Shown in pieces: positions 8,115 through 16,224 of a DNA stretch of 35,208 nt; the first letter of the stretch is position 1, and each line of letters begins with the position of its first letter. The notes beneath the pieces are model-generated. The model was not told where the DNA came from and did not search any database. It saw only the letters and a list, made by a program, of their open reading frames with translations. Origin of the DNA: Candidatus Muproteobacteria bacterium. Lineage in GTDB: Bacteria > Pseudomonadota > Gammaproteobacteria > Acidiferrobacterales > SPGG2. The stretch covers positions 1 to 35,208 of the forward strand of contig QKEI01000216.1 of assembly GCA_003251795.1 (NCBI GenBank), in the 5' to 3' direction. Position numbers and translations under genes: made by a program.

Positions 8115-8957
8115 TTAGCGCCGAGGCGCGCAAGTCGAGACAGCACTGCGTCGAGCTGATCGCCGAGCCAATGCGCGGTAAAGGCCATTCAGATACAAAC
8201 CCCGGGATATAAGTTTCCACGCAACCATTCGGGTAATGCGCACGATGTCCATAACAGGTCGAAAATGACTCGCTCTCTTCTCCTTTCCGTAGACCGCGGC
8301 TATGGCTACCGGTTTGCTCTCGTAGCCCAGCCGCGCCGCTTCGATCAAGACCTCACTTTCGAAGGCGAACCCTGGCGCGTGAATCTTGGCGATGCGCGGT
8401 TGCCGCAACAGCCTCGCCGGGTATAAGCGAAAGCCCGACTGTGAGTCTTCGATGGCATAACCCGCTGCCCACGAGATGAAAAAGTTCGCGACCTGGTTGG
8501 CGTAGTAACGCCGCCGCGGAAAAGCATCCATATCGATCAGGCGAGCGCCAATAATGATATCGTCGGGGTGATCCTGCGCCATGTCCAACAGGCGCTGAGC
8601 GTCCTGCGGCATGTGCTGCCCGTCGCCGTCCATCGTTACGATCGCGGTTGCGCCTCGCTGCACAGCACAAGCCATTCCGCGCTTAAGACTTGTCCCCTTG
8701 CCGCAATTGGTTGCATTACGCAGAACGACAACGTCGAGACCCGACAACGCCTCGGCAGTCCCGTCTTGCGATCCATCGTCAACCACGATGACGAGCGAAA
8801 CGTAGGCCAGTGCAGCGCCAGCCACATCCCGGATCGTCGCCGCCTCGTTGTAAGCAGGGATGACGACCGCGACAAGCGGCCGTTCATGGTGCCGAACGGG
8901 CCTCGCCGACTTCGCTGTCGCCCCCTCGACTCCCACCCTAAGACTCAGTATGGACAT
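8115..8957 (-). CDS. Family 2 glycosyltransferase (dolichyl-phosphate-mannose-synthase-like)
   Basis: A 280-residue GT-A enzyme. VVIPAYNEAATI at about residues 31-42 binds the nucleotide sugar, VDDGSQDGT at 59-67 and the metal-binding TMDGDGQH at 108-115 follow, and EDSQSGFRLYP near 168 is the acceptor-side motif seen in polyprenyl-phosphate glycosyltransferases. There are no membrane helices, so it is probably attached to the inner face of the membrane through its basic C-terminus (ARRSARRS). It starts 6 bp after the ketoreductase stop and is the last tightly spaced gene of the operon. In standard APE clusters a GT2 domain is fused to an LpxL-type acyltransferase. Here the two activities are encoded about 6 kb apart at 8.1 and 15.0 kb. 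Confidence 0.88.
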   Translation of the reverse strand: MSILSLRVGVEGATAKSARPVRHHERPLVAVVIPAYNEAATIRDVAGAALAYVSLVIVVDDGSQDGTAEALSGLDVVVLRNATNCGKGTSLKRGMACAVQRGATAIVTMDGDGQHMPQDAQRLLDMAQDHPDDIIIGARLIDMDAFPRRRYYANQVANFFISWAAGYAIEDSQSGFRLYPARLLRQPRIAKIHAPGFAFESEVLIEAARLGYESKPVAIAAVYGKEKRASHFRPVMDIVRITRMVAWKLISRGLYLNGLYRALARRSARRSAVSTCAPRR

Positions 8958-8963
8958 CGGCGT

Positions 8964-9680
8964 TTAGGTCATTGCGCCATCGATCGCGATGATCTGCCCG
9001 GAAATGTATCCTGCCTGCTCGGAGGCAAGGAACGCGACCAGATCTGCGACCTCCTCGGGGGTACCGAAACGTTTCATCGGTACGAGCGTAGCGACCTGTT
9101 CCGGTGTAAACAGCTGCTGCGTCCCCGTTGAGGTGATCAGACCGGGAGCAACGACGTTGACGGTAATGCCCCGACTCGCCAGTTCCAGTGCCAAGGCTTT
9201 GCTGGCACCGTGCAGACCCGCCTTAGCGGCGGCATAGTTTGTCTGTCCGCGGTTGCCGCGCAAGGCGGAAACCGAGGATATATTAATGATACGACCCCAA
9301 CGTGTGCGTATCATTGGCAACAGCAATGGCTGAGTGACGTTGTAGAAACCATTAAGCGACACATCGATCACGCGCTGCCATTGCGTCCGGCTCATCCCGG
9401 GCATGGGCGCATCGTCATAAAGACCGGCATTGTTCACCACTACCTGTATCGGGCCCTGTTCAAGTAATTGCTCAAGCGCCGCGGCGCTGGCGTCGACGTC
9501 GGTCACGTCGAAACACACAGTTTGCGCGTTGCCATGCTGCTGAATTTCAGCGGCGAGGCGCTCAGCGGCTTCAGCATTGCGGTTGCAATGTACGATGATC
9601 TGCATGTCCGCTTCCGCCAGACGTCGGCAGATTGCACTACCGATCGCGCCGCTGGCACCCGTCACCAGGGCCCGTTTCAT
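8964..9680 (-). CDS. 3-ketoacyl-ACP reductase, FabG/ApeQ-like
   Basis: A 238-residue SDR with TGASGAIG (7-14, NADPH loop), NNAG (83-86), N110, and the catalytic S136/Y149/K153 triad (INISSVSAL, YAAAK). The C-terminal GYISGQIIAIDGAM is the standard FabG ending. It reduces the beta-keto group of the ACP-bound chain after each condensation. Its ATG overlaps the stop of the upstream dehydratase as ATGA, so translation is coupled. Within the cluster it corresponds to the APE ketoreductase ApeQ; the assignment rests on context plus motifs. Confidence 0.9.
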   Translation of the reverse strand: MKRALVTGASGAIGSAICRRLAEADMQIIVHCNRNAEAAERLAAEIQQHGNAQTVCFDVTDVDASAAALEQLLEQGPIQVVVNNAGLYDDAPMPGMSRTQWQRVIDVSLNGFYNVTQPLLLPMIRTRWGRIINISSVSALRGNRGQTNYAAAKAGLHGASKALALELASRGITVNVVAPGLITSTGTQQLFTPEQVATLVPMKRFGTPEEVADLVAFLASEQAGYISGQIIAIDGAMT

Positions 9681-10111
9681 TGTTGTCCAACTCCTTGTAA
9701 AAACACGGAGGCGCGCCCATGCAGCAGTTCAGCATCGCCAGCATAGACACGGAAACGGTAAACAGCCGCGTTCGCATCCGCGCTTAGGCACGTGGCTTCT
9801 ACTTGTAGTTCCTCGCCCACGTCATCGAGTTGCGCCACGCGCCAGTGAACATCGCGCACGCTCGCAAGATAGCCGATCCTGGGGCGTTCGGGTGTCATCA
9901 AGGCACCGTGTAGCGCCATCGCCTGGGCGGCGTACTCTATACCGCAAACCGGATGCAAACGGTTACGGCCACGCAGCGGATTCCCGGGATCGAGATGCGT
10001 ACGACTGGTGCAACGAATCGTTGTCTCATCGCAGTCCACGACCTGCTCGAGCAAACACATGGCGCCTGCATGCGGAATCAGTTGGCGCAACCTTTCGCCG
10101 CTGATGATCAC
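9677..10111 (-). CDS. Hotdog-fold 3-hydroxyacyl-ACP dehydratase, ApeP-like
   Basis: A 144-residue hotdog-fold protein. IPHAGAMCLLE places the FabZ-type catalytic His at residue 14, and CGIEYAAQAMALHGA places the helix Glu at 59, where FabZ has its acid. It lacks the HFPG loop that the other dehydratase in this operon keeps. Together with that second hotdog protein (15928-16221) this fits the APE pattern, in which two different subunits form one heteromeric dehydratase that creates the trans double bond. The start is GTG, overlapping the upstream stop as GTGA. A second coupled overlap joins it to the ketoreductase downstream. Confidence 0.85.
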   Translation of the reverse strand: MIISGERLRQLIPHAGAMCLLEQVVDCDETTIRCTSRTHLDPGNPLRGRNRLHPVCGIEYAAQAMALHGALMTPERPRIGYLASVRDVHWRVAQLDDVGEELQVEATCLSADANAAVYRFRVYAGDAELLHGRASVFLQGVGQQ

Positions 10112-10902
10112 GGGGTTACCTGGACATGGACGCAGTTACCGTTGGTATACGACAGCACCACTTCACTTGCGTGAGTGCGTGCGAGCGCCGCCAGCAGCGG
10201 CAACGCCCGCGCTGCCGGATTGGCACGACGCAAGCCTTCCAGCGCAGGCTGGTCGAAGGCCGATTCCGGCGATTCCGAGGGTCGCAACTCGATATCCACT
10301 CGCGCCAGACTGGTAGACGACGCCTGCGGCAACAGCACCAGCGCCACCGCAAACGAGATGTCGATCGGACGGGCGTCATACAACGGTTGTGGCATCTTCA
10401 TGTCGTAGACATTGAGCAGCACCGGGCGATGCTCGACCGTAACCTGACAGGCCGCATCCAGCAAACCCGTCACGAACGTTGCGTCGTAGCATGACAGGCT
10501 ATTGCTGCTCGTGTGCGAGCCGGTAGCGATGCTCCAATAGCCCGCAGGCGCGTTGTGCACGGAGTTATGAAAAGCGGTAGGCGACACGGCCTTCTCCGGC
10601 AGCGCCAATGCGTTACAGAGTTGGTGCAGTATCGCCGTATCGCCGTCGGACGAGGCAAACACGGTGGCGAGTTCATCGCCAGGCAAACCGCTTTGTTCCA
10701 GCGCCTGCTGCGCCACGTGCACTGCCAGGCGTGTGGTGTAGCTCATGCGGCGACGCTCCGTTGGCGATAGTAATGTGGAGCGAGGTTCTGCGGTGTCGCC
10801 GCCCTCGTAAGCACGCTCACCGGCGAACAACGCGCGGCCAGCATCCCAGCCGTCAAACCCAGGCCCCAGGATACCGATACCCGCAACGCGCAGCGTTATC
10901 AT
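10108..10902 (-). CDS. Beta-ketoacyl synthase chain-length factor, ApeC-like
   Basis: A 264-residue short ketosynthase-like protein (Ketoacyl-synt_2 type). It keeps the N-terminal thiolase half (FASSDGDTAILHQLC, FHNSVHNAPAGYWSIATGSH) but has no TAC-type nucleophilic Cys and no HGT or second His motif: the equivalent segment reads SNSLSCYDAT. This is the pattern of chain-length factors, which pair with an active ketosynthase to set polyene length. Its ATG overlaps the stop of the full ketosynthase by one base (TGATG), as expected for subunits made in equal amounts. In APE systems the equivalent heterodimer is ApeO-ApeC. Confidence 0.85.
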   Translation of the reverse strand: MITLRVAGIGILGPGFDGWDAGRALFAGERAYEGGDTAEPRSTLLSPTERRRMSYTTRLAVHVAQQALEQSGLPGDELATVFASSDGDTAILHQLCNALALPEKAVSPTAFHNSVHNAPAGYWSIATGSHTSSNSLSCYDATFVTGLLDAACQVTVEHRPVLLNVYDMKMPQPLYDARPIDISFAVALVLLPQASSTSLARVDIELRPSESPESAFDQPALEGLRRANPAARALPLLAALARTHASEVVLSYTNGNCVHVQVTP

Positions 10903-12104
10903 CAGGCGATGCTCCCGAAAACCAGACTGCAGTTGCTGCCCCCGAAACCGAAGGAGTTGCTCAACACGCGTCGCACTGTTTGTTGCCGGTTCTGCAACAC
11001 GATATTGCTGTTTATCGCTGGATCCAATTCGCGTGTATTGAGACTGCCGGGCACAAGATCATGCTGGATCGACAGCCAGCTGATGAGCGCTTCGATGATA
11101 CCGGCCGCGCCGAGAGCATGGCCGGTCCAGCCCTTAGTCGAGCTGCACGGCACGCCCGTGCCGAAGACGGCGCACAGAGCCCGATCTTCAATAAGGTCGT
11201 TGCTTGCGGTCGCGGTACCGTGCAAGTTGATGTAGTCGATGGCGGCCGGTTCAAGCCCGGCGCAGCGCAAGGCACGCTCCATGGCGAGCCTAGCGCCAAT
11301 GCCTTCGGGATGAGGACTGGACATGTGATGGGCGTCGCTGCTCTCGCCGTAACCTAGCAATGCCACCGTCGCTTGCCCGGACGGTGCAGCGTTCGGCTGC
11401 TCCAGTAAGGCGAACCCCCCTGCTTCACCGATGGAGATGCCATCGCGACCGCGATCCGCAGGGCGGCAGGGTTGGCTCGACAGGAGCTCGAGCGAATTGA
11501 AGCCGTACAAGGTACTGAGACATAGACTATCGACGCCACCCACGACAGCGGCATCGCAAAGACCGGCATGCATGAATCGGCGAGCCACGGCGAATACTTT
11601 GGCACTCGAGGAACAGGCGGTCGAGATCGACATCAGCGGGCCAAGCAAATTGAGGTAGCACCGCACGTAGTCGGCGACCGACGTGAGGTTTGAAGTGTCA
11701 CGGAAGCTGAAGGTGTCTGGCAGTGCGCCTGTCTTGGGATCTCTGTTACGGTAGGCCCGCTCGGTCTCCTGGATGCCGGAGGTGCTGGTGCCGATGAACA
11801 CCCCGATGCGCTGCGGCCGGTACTGTTCGCGGGCACGCGCCACTGCCTCTTCGAAGCCGTCTTGTTGTAGCGCCAGCTGCGCCAAACGATTGTTGCGGCA
11901 ATCATACTGCGTCGTCGTGACGTGTTCGGCCTCAAGACCCTGCACGCGGCCGATGTAGGTGGGGAGATCAGCGTGCTCTAGGTCACATGGCTGCAATCCA
12001 GAGCGGCTCTGGCGTAGCGCTTCCAGTGTCGCTGCCGTTCCTCGACCCAGGGCGCTAACCGCCGCACAGGCCGTGACATAGAGGGGCTCCATCGCTTTGT
12101 CCAT
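10902..12104 (-). CDS. Beta-ketoacyl-ACP synthase, ApeO-like
   Basis: A 400-residue complete KAS I/II-type condensing enzyme. The nucleophile is C164 (SISTACSSSAKVF), the first His H295 (HGTATASND) and the second H329 (KGWTGHALGAAG). It ends in the FGFGGSNCSLVFG signature. It catalyses decarboxylative Claisen condensation of malonyl-ACP with the growing polyene. The start shares one base with the exporter stop (TAATG). Only one active ketosynthase is present, whereas standard APE clusters also encode a second (ApeR) used for early extension. This one must either do both jobs or rely on a partner elsewhere in the genome. Confidence 0.92.
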   Translation of the reverse strand: MDKAMEPLYVTACAAVSALGRGTAATLEALRQSRSGLQPCDLEHADLPTYIGRVQGLEAEHVTTTQYDCRNNRLAQLALQQDGFEEAVARAREQYRPQRIGVFIGTSTSGIQETERAYRNRDPKTGALPDTFSFRDTSNLTSVADYVRCYLNLLGPLMSISTACSSSAKVFAVARRFMHAGLCDAAVVGGVDSLCLSTLYGFNSLELLSSQPCRPADRGRDGISIGEAGGFALLEQPNAAPSGQATVALLGYGESSDAHHMSSPHPEGIGARLAMERALRCAGLEPAAIDYINLHGTATASNDLIEDRALCAVFGTGVPCSSTKGWTGHALGAAGIIEALISWLSIQHDLVPGSLNTRELDPAINSNIVLQNRQQTVRRVLSNSFGFGGSNCSLVFGSIA

Positions 12105-14440
12105 TACACCCTCGCCGTTGTCGGTGCAAGGTTACGCGCGAAGGCGGCGGCCGACAGGAAACACAAGACGACACCGACGGTGACCGTGGAACCGATAGCG
12201 TGCAATACCGGCGTCTGCGAAAGGCTGAGCAGGCCGAATACCAGGGTGGTGCTGATAGCGCACACGGCAAGGGCGCGCACGGTTTGCTCAAACTCGGAGC
12301 CATCACCGGTGATGCGATTGAAAAATAACCCGTAGTCCAAACCCACGCCCACCACTAGGAGCAAGGCTACGAGATGGAACATCGACAAGGGTTGTGCAAC
12401 CGCCAACAGCACGGTCACCGCACCAGTGACGGCCACGGCAATTGGCAACAGTACGCGCAGCATGCCGCGGAGTGAACCCAATCCCAACCACAGCACAAAC
12501 ACGATGGCACCGGCGCCCCAGGTCAACGACAACAATGCCTTATCACGATAGAGGTTCACTAATCTATTGGCGGTCTGCTTCAAATCCACGTAACGCACCC
12601 TTGAATCGTTCAACTCCGTCACCCAGGCTCTAAGCTTTGCATCGTCTGTGACCCCGCGCAACGGAATAAGCCCCACCCATCGTCCTCGCTGCGTAAACAG
12701 CAACGCTTGCAGCCGCAACTCCAGCGCGGTATCGCGAAAATCTGCCAACGTTAAAGGCTTGCTCCCCTTGGCTGCCGTAACATCAGCGATAAACGGTGCG
12801 AACAATCCCTGGCGAAATGGCAGCCCGCGCATCGCGTCGCGCAACCGGGTTTCCAGAACATCGGCCGAAGGTAGTGCCGCTTGGCGATCACGTTGCGTTT
12901 GTACACTCGGGAGATAACGCGAAGCAGCGTCATAACCGGCCAGCACGTTACGGTGCGCAAGGTCGTGCAACGCCGGGGCCAGGCTTTCGCTTCGCTGCAA
13001 CACCTGTTCCGCGTCATCGCCAGTGATGATAAGTAGTTGGCGCACATCGGGCGCACCCACGGCCGCACGCAGCTCCTGATCGAGCGCACGGCGCTGCGCC
13101 GGAATGGGACTGAGCGTCGCAAGGTCCGTTTCCCACAATGGCCGGTGCTCGCTGACAACATAAGTGATGCCTGCGGCAAGCACGAACAACAGCAGCCAAC
13201 GCCAGCGGTGGAGCGATGCGGTTAGCGCGCTCAACGAGAACCCCGGCCACTGCGACGTGTGCGACCCGGCGGGCACCAGTAACGGGAGTACCCAACGAGT
13301 CACGGCAGCGGCACCGAGCAGACCGGCGACGGCAAATACCCCCAATTGCGAGACACCGGGGAATCCGGCGAACACCATGGCCGTATAACCCAAGGCGGTA
13401 GTGAGCACACCGAGGCGTAAGGTCGGCCAAATACGCGCAAACGCGCGGGTGCTCGGCTCGCCGGCGTGGGCGTGGGAAAAAAGATGTATCGGGTAGTCCA
13501 CCGCTACACCGATCACGGTGACGCCAAAAGCCAGCGTGATCCCGTGAATCGATCCGAACGCCAGGCGCACGCACGCGATCGCCGTTAAGACACCAGTTGC
13601 GAGCGGAACGGCTGTGAGCAACAACAATAACGGCGAACGATAGACTACCAGCAAAAATAGCGCCAGCGATGCGACAGCCAGTGTTGATAACAACGCCAAC
13701 TCACTACGGATCGTCTCACGCGCCTCCACGGCAAAAACAGCTGGACCACTGAGCAACAGCTTGGGCGTTGGTTTCTCTCCCAGGCGTGCCACTTCCTGCT
13801 TGATGCGCGCGAGCGCCGCCGCTTGCGCATTGAGCGCGAACGCCGGTGCCCGAGTTTGCACCATCAATAACGCCTTGCTGCCGTCGGTGGAAAACCAGAT
13901 CCCCGATGCACCGACCGGCGTCTGTGTTCCTGCCCAGACCTGCAATATGTTCTGCAACTCACCCGTGGGATCGCGCGGTAACAGCCGTTTCTCCAACATC
14001 CCCAGCGGCGAAACCAGCGTGTGCAGTCGTTCTTGCAAAGAAGCGTGTAATACCTCCGTCGTGAAGCGGGAGTCGGTGATGTGCGGACTCAGTAAGTAAC
14101 GGTGTTCGAACAGCAGTTGCCGGTCACGCGCTGGCCAGGAAGAAAGCGCACCGTTGTTAACCTGGGTAAACAGCTCACTGTCGCGCAGCGCCTGCGCCAA
14201 GCTCGCGCTGGTGTGCGCCAGCACCTCATGCGGCGCATCGTATAACGCAAGTAATATGATGCGCGCGGTCGCACCTTCGCGCACCTGCTCGAGCAGTAGC
14301 TGCTCAGAGGGATCTTCACCCGGTGGAAGAAACTCCGTGAGCTCGCTGGTCACGCGTGTGTGTGCCAGCACAATCCAGACCGCAGTCACTACCCAGGCGA
14401 GCCAAAGCAGCAACACTAAGCGCGCGCGCACTGCTATCAC
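12104..14440 (-). CDS. MMPL/RND-family exporter of the APE-like cluster
   Basis: A 778-residue inner-membrane exporter. It has an N-terminal helix, a periplasmic loop (about 25-240), a five-to-six-helix block (about 245-400), a second helix near 420, a second periplasmic loop and a final helix block (about 650-775): the internally repeated MMPL layout. GVAVDYPIHLFSH and GVGLDYGLFFNRI are the two matching TM4-type segments with the Asp expected for proton coupling. It is expected to pass the acylated polyene lipid to the LolA-like chaperone encoded just upstream. The start codon is GTG in a GTGA overlap with the LolA-like gene. Confidence 0.9.
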   Translation of the reverse strand: MIAVRARLVLLLWLAWVVTAVWIVLAHTRVTSELTEFLPPGEDPSEQLLLEQVREGATARIILLALYDAPHEVLAHTSASLAQALRDSELFTQVNNGALSSWPARDRQLLFEHRYLLSPHITDSRFTTEVLHASLQERLHTLVSPLGMLEKRLLPRDPTGELQNILQVWAGTQTPVGASGIWFSTDGSKALLMVQTRAPAFALNAQAAALARIKQEVARLGEKPTPKLLLSGPAVFAVEARETIRSELALLSTLAVASLALFLLVVYRSPLLLLLTAVPLATGVLTAIACVRLAFGSIHGITLAFGVTVIGVAVDYPIHLFSHAHAGEPSTRAFARIWPTLRLGVLTTALGYTAMVFAGFPGVSQLGVFAVAGLLGAAAVTRWVLPLLVPAGSHTSQWPGFSLSALTASLHRWRWLLLFVLAAGITYVVSEHRPLWETDLATLSPIPAQRRALDQELRAAVGAPDVRQLLIITGDDAEQVLQRSESLAPALHDLAHRNVLAGYDAASRYLPSVQTQRDRQAALPSADVLETRLRDAMRGLPFRQGLFAPFIADVTAAKGSKPLTLADFRDTALELRLQALLFTQRGRWVGLIPLRGVTDDAKLRAWVTELNDSRVRYVDLKQTANRLVNLYRDKALLSLTWGAGAIVFVLWLGLGSLRGMLRVLLPIAVAVTGAVTVLLAVAQPLSMFHLVALLLVVGVGLDYGLFFNRITGDGSEFEQTVRALAVCAISTTLVFGLLSLSQTPVLHAIGSTVTVGVVLCFLSAAAFARNLAPTTARV

Positions 14441-15060
14441 GATGGAGCGGACCCGATGCTGAGACGCGAGCTGTCACCCCCCACCTCTAAAATTTCGATG
14501 GCGGTGATATCGGCGTTGCTGCCTTCCATCTTGATCGAGTCCACTAGCTCGCGCATCTGCTGGTTGCGCGGCCGCAACAGCAAGCGCCAGTGCGCGCGGT
14601 CGCCTTCCAGGCTAACCTCATAGAAACGCTGCAGAGTCGCCAGGTTGCCGGCCAAGGTAGCGCGAAAGCTCTCAACAAACGCCCACAACGCTGGGTGCTC
14701 ATGTAATGACACCGTGCGTGGACGTTTGCCGTTGCGTTCAATGCGCAGCGCGTCGCCGTCCACTACATAGCGTTCTTTAAAAGGTATGTCGATCTGCTTT
14801 TCTACGCGCGCCGGTGAGATGTAGCGCAGCGTACCGCTGAGGATTAGCGGTCGCTCGAAGAGATCGGAGTTGCGCTGCTCGGTGAATTTGACGCGCGCCT
14901 GGCTTACCTGCGCGCGTTGCTGCATCAACTGCTCCAGGTCCCACACCCCTGATTCGGCGGCGCGCGCGCCGGAGACGGCCACACAGGCCGCCGTTAGTGC
15001 GAGGCCCACCCATGCTACCCCACGCTTACACGGTCTACGGCGCAGCCGCCCAAAAGTCAT
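14437..15060 (-). CDS. LolA-like periplasmic carrier protein
   Basis: A 207-residue protein. A longer frame is open back to 15231, but the natural start is the ATG at 15060, which gives a basic N-terminus (RLRRRPCKRG), a hydrophobic core and an AxA cleavage site (SGARAAES), that is, a signal peptide. The mature part (WDLEQLMQQRAQVSQARVKF, LSGTLRYISPARVEKQI) matches the LolA half-barrel fold seen in aryl-polyene clusters. There it is thought to carry the lipid product across the periplasm. It overlaps the acyltransferase stop by 26 bp and the exporter start by 4 bp, consistent with a chaperone-exporter pair. Confidence 0.82.
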   Translation of the reverse strand: MTFGRLRRRPCKRGVAWVGLALTAACVAVSGARAAESGVWDLEQLMQQRAQVSQARVKFTEQRNSDLFERPLILSGTLRYISPARVEKQIDIPFKERYVVDGDALRIERNGKRPRTVSLHEHPALWAFVESFRATLAGNLATLQRFYEVSLEGDRAHWRLLLRPRNQQMRELVDSIKMEGSNADITAIEILEVGGDSSRLSIGSAPS

Positions 15061-15931
15061 AGAAGTTGAACCAGTTATAGGGCGCAACGCGACAGTAGTG
15101 TTCGAGACGCTCGGCGTAGCGCTGGACCCAGTGCTGCAGTTCCTGCCCGCTACCGGCACGCGGGATGTCCACGCGCTCGGCAAACAATTCGCAGTGAACC
15201 TCGTAGCGGTTACCGCCCCGGTAAAGGCCAAAACATAGGAATACGGGCGCCTTCACGGCCGCGGCCAGCAGCATCGGTCCCGCCGGGAAGACGGCACGTT
15301 CTCCTAGGAAGGAACAATACACGATCTTGTCATGCGCCAGTGTTCGATCACCGAGCAGTCCTACCAACTGACCTTGATCGAGTTTCTCCTTCACCAGCAA
15401 CAGGCTATCCACACCACCGATGGGAATGACGGTGTTCGCCAGTTCCGGATTAAGTGCCTTGGCAATCTCGATCGTTTTTGCTGCATTGTCTTCGTACATC
15501 AACACACTGATTGGCAAACCCGCCTCGTCAATTCCCAGCGTGCGCATTATCTCAAAGCTACCTAAGTGCGCACCTAGCAATAGACACCCCTGTTTTCGCT
15601 GCACACGCTGCAAAATCGATTCAGCGCCATGAATGCAAACGTCGAACTGCCCGTAACGGTCAGTCAACAGGAACACACGATCCAGAATGGTGGCTGCAAA
15701 AGAGTGGAAGTGATGACCTACATGCATGATATTCGCGCGACAGCCCAAGACTCGTTGCAGATATTGCCGCGAGGCGCGGCGCGCACGACCGGCAAACGTC
15801 AGGAAATAGATGCAGATCGGATACAGCAGTATGCGCGCGGAGGCACGGCCTAAGTGCAGCGCGATCCACGTGATCAAGCGTAACGCAAAACGACTACCAC
15901 GCTCACGCTGTAGCAACCAACCCCGGCTCAT
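15035..15931 (-). CDS. LpxL-type lysophospholipid/lauroyl acyltransferase
   Basis: A 298-residue membrane-associated acyltransferase. The start at 15931 forms an ATGA overlap with the upstream dehydratase stop and is preferred to the longer open frame reaching 16033. Residues of about 10-45 include a hydrophobic membrane segment. GAHLGSFEIM supplies the HxxxxE catalytic motif shared with LpxL/LpxM, and LGDRTLAHDKIVYCSFLG plus VFPAGPMLLAAA form the later acyl-binding blocks. The predicted job is moving the ACP-bound polyene onto a hydroxyl of a lipid or glycolipid acceptor. In most APE clusters this domain is fused to a GT2; here it stands alone. Confidence 0.87.
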   Translation of the reverse strand: MSRGWLLQRERGSRFALRLITWIALHLGRASARILLYPICIYFLTFAGRARRASRQYLQRVLGCRANIMHVGHHFHSFAATILDRVFLLTDRYGQFDVCIHGAESILQRVQRKQGCLLLGAHLGSFEIMRTLGIDEAGLPISVLMYEDNAAKTIEIAKALNPELANTVIPIGGVDSLLLVKEKLDQGQLVGLLGDRTLAHDKIVYCSFLGERAVFPAGPMLLAAAVKAPVFLCFGLYRGGNRYEVHCELFAERVDIPRAGSGQELQHWVQRYAERLEHYCRVAPYNWFNFYDFWAAAP

Positions 15932-16221
15932 CGCACCTCTACCAACAGTTGGCCGCTCGCAACCACCTGATCCTGTGATCGACAAACAAATTGCACGCGA
16001 CCCTCCTGCTGTGGGGAGAATTCGACGCTGCAATGCTTTCCGGGCAACAAGGGGCGCAGGAATTTTGCCGCCACGATGGCGATGGGTGCCTTCCCGCCAG
16101 ACGACGCGAGCGCAGCGACTATCTCGTCCAGCATCAGCGCCCCCGGTACCACCGGGTTGCCGGGGAAGTGGCCCGCTAGTGCAGGGTGGTCTACAGGTAT
16201 AGAAAATTCGCTTGTCGCCAT
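15928..16221 (-). CDS. Small hotdog dehydratase, ApeI-like
   Basis: A 97-residue single hotdog domain with HPALAGHFPGNPVVPGALML. The HFPG loop and the Pro-Gly turn match FabA/FabZ, with His18 as the likely catalytic base. The acidic helix position reads LDEI, with Asp in place of the usual Glu. Its features complement those of the other dehydratase (9677-10111), which keeps the Glu but not HFPG. An obligate heterodimer, as reported for ApeI-ApeP, is a reasonable inference. It begins 3 bp after the acyl-AMP ligase stop. Confidence 0.82.
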   Translation of the reverse strand: MATSEFSIPVDHPALAGHFPGNPVVPGALMLDEIVAALASSGGKAPIAIVAAKFLRPLLPGKHCSVEFSPQQEGRVQFVCRSQDQVVASGQLLVEVR

Positions 16222-16224
16222 GGA

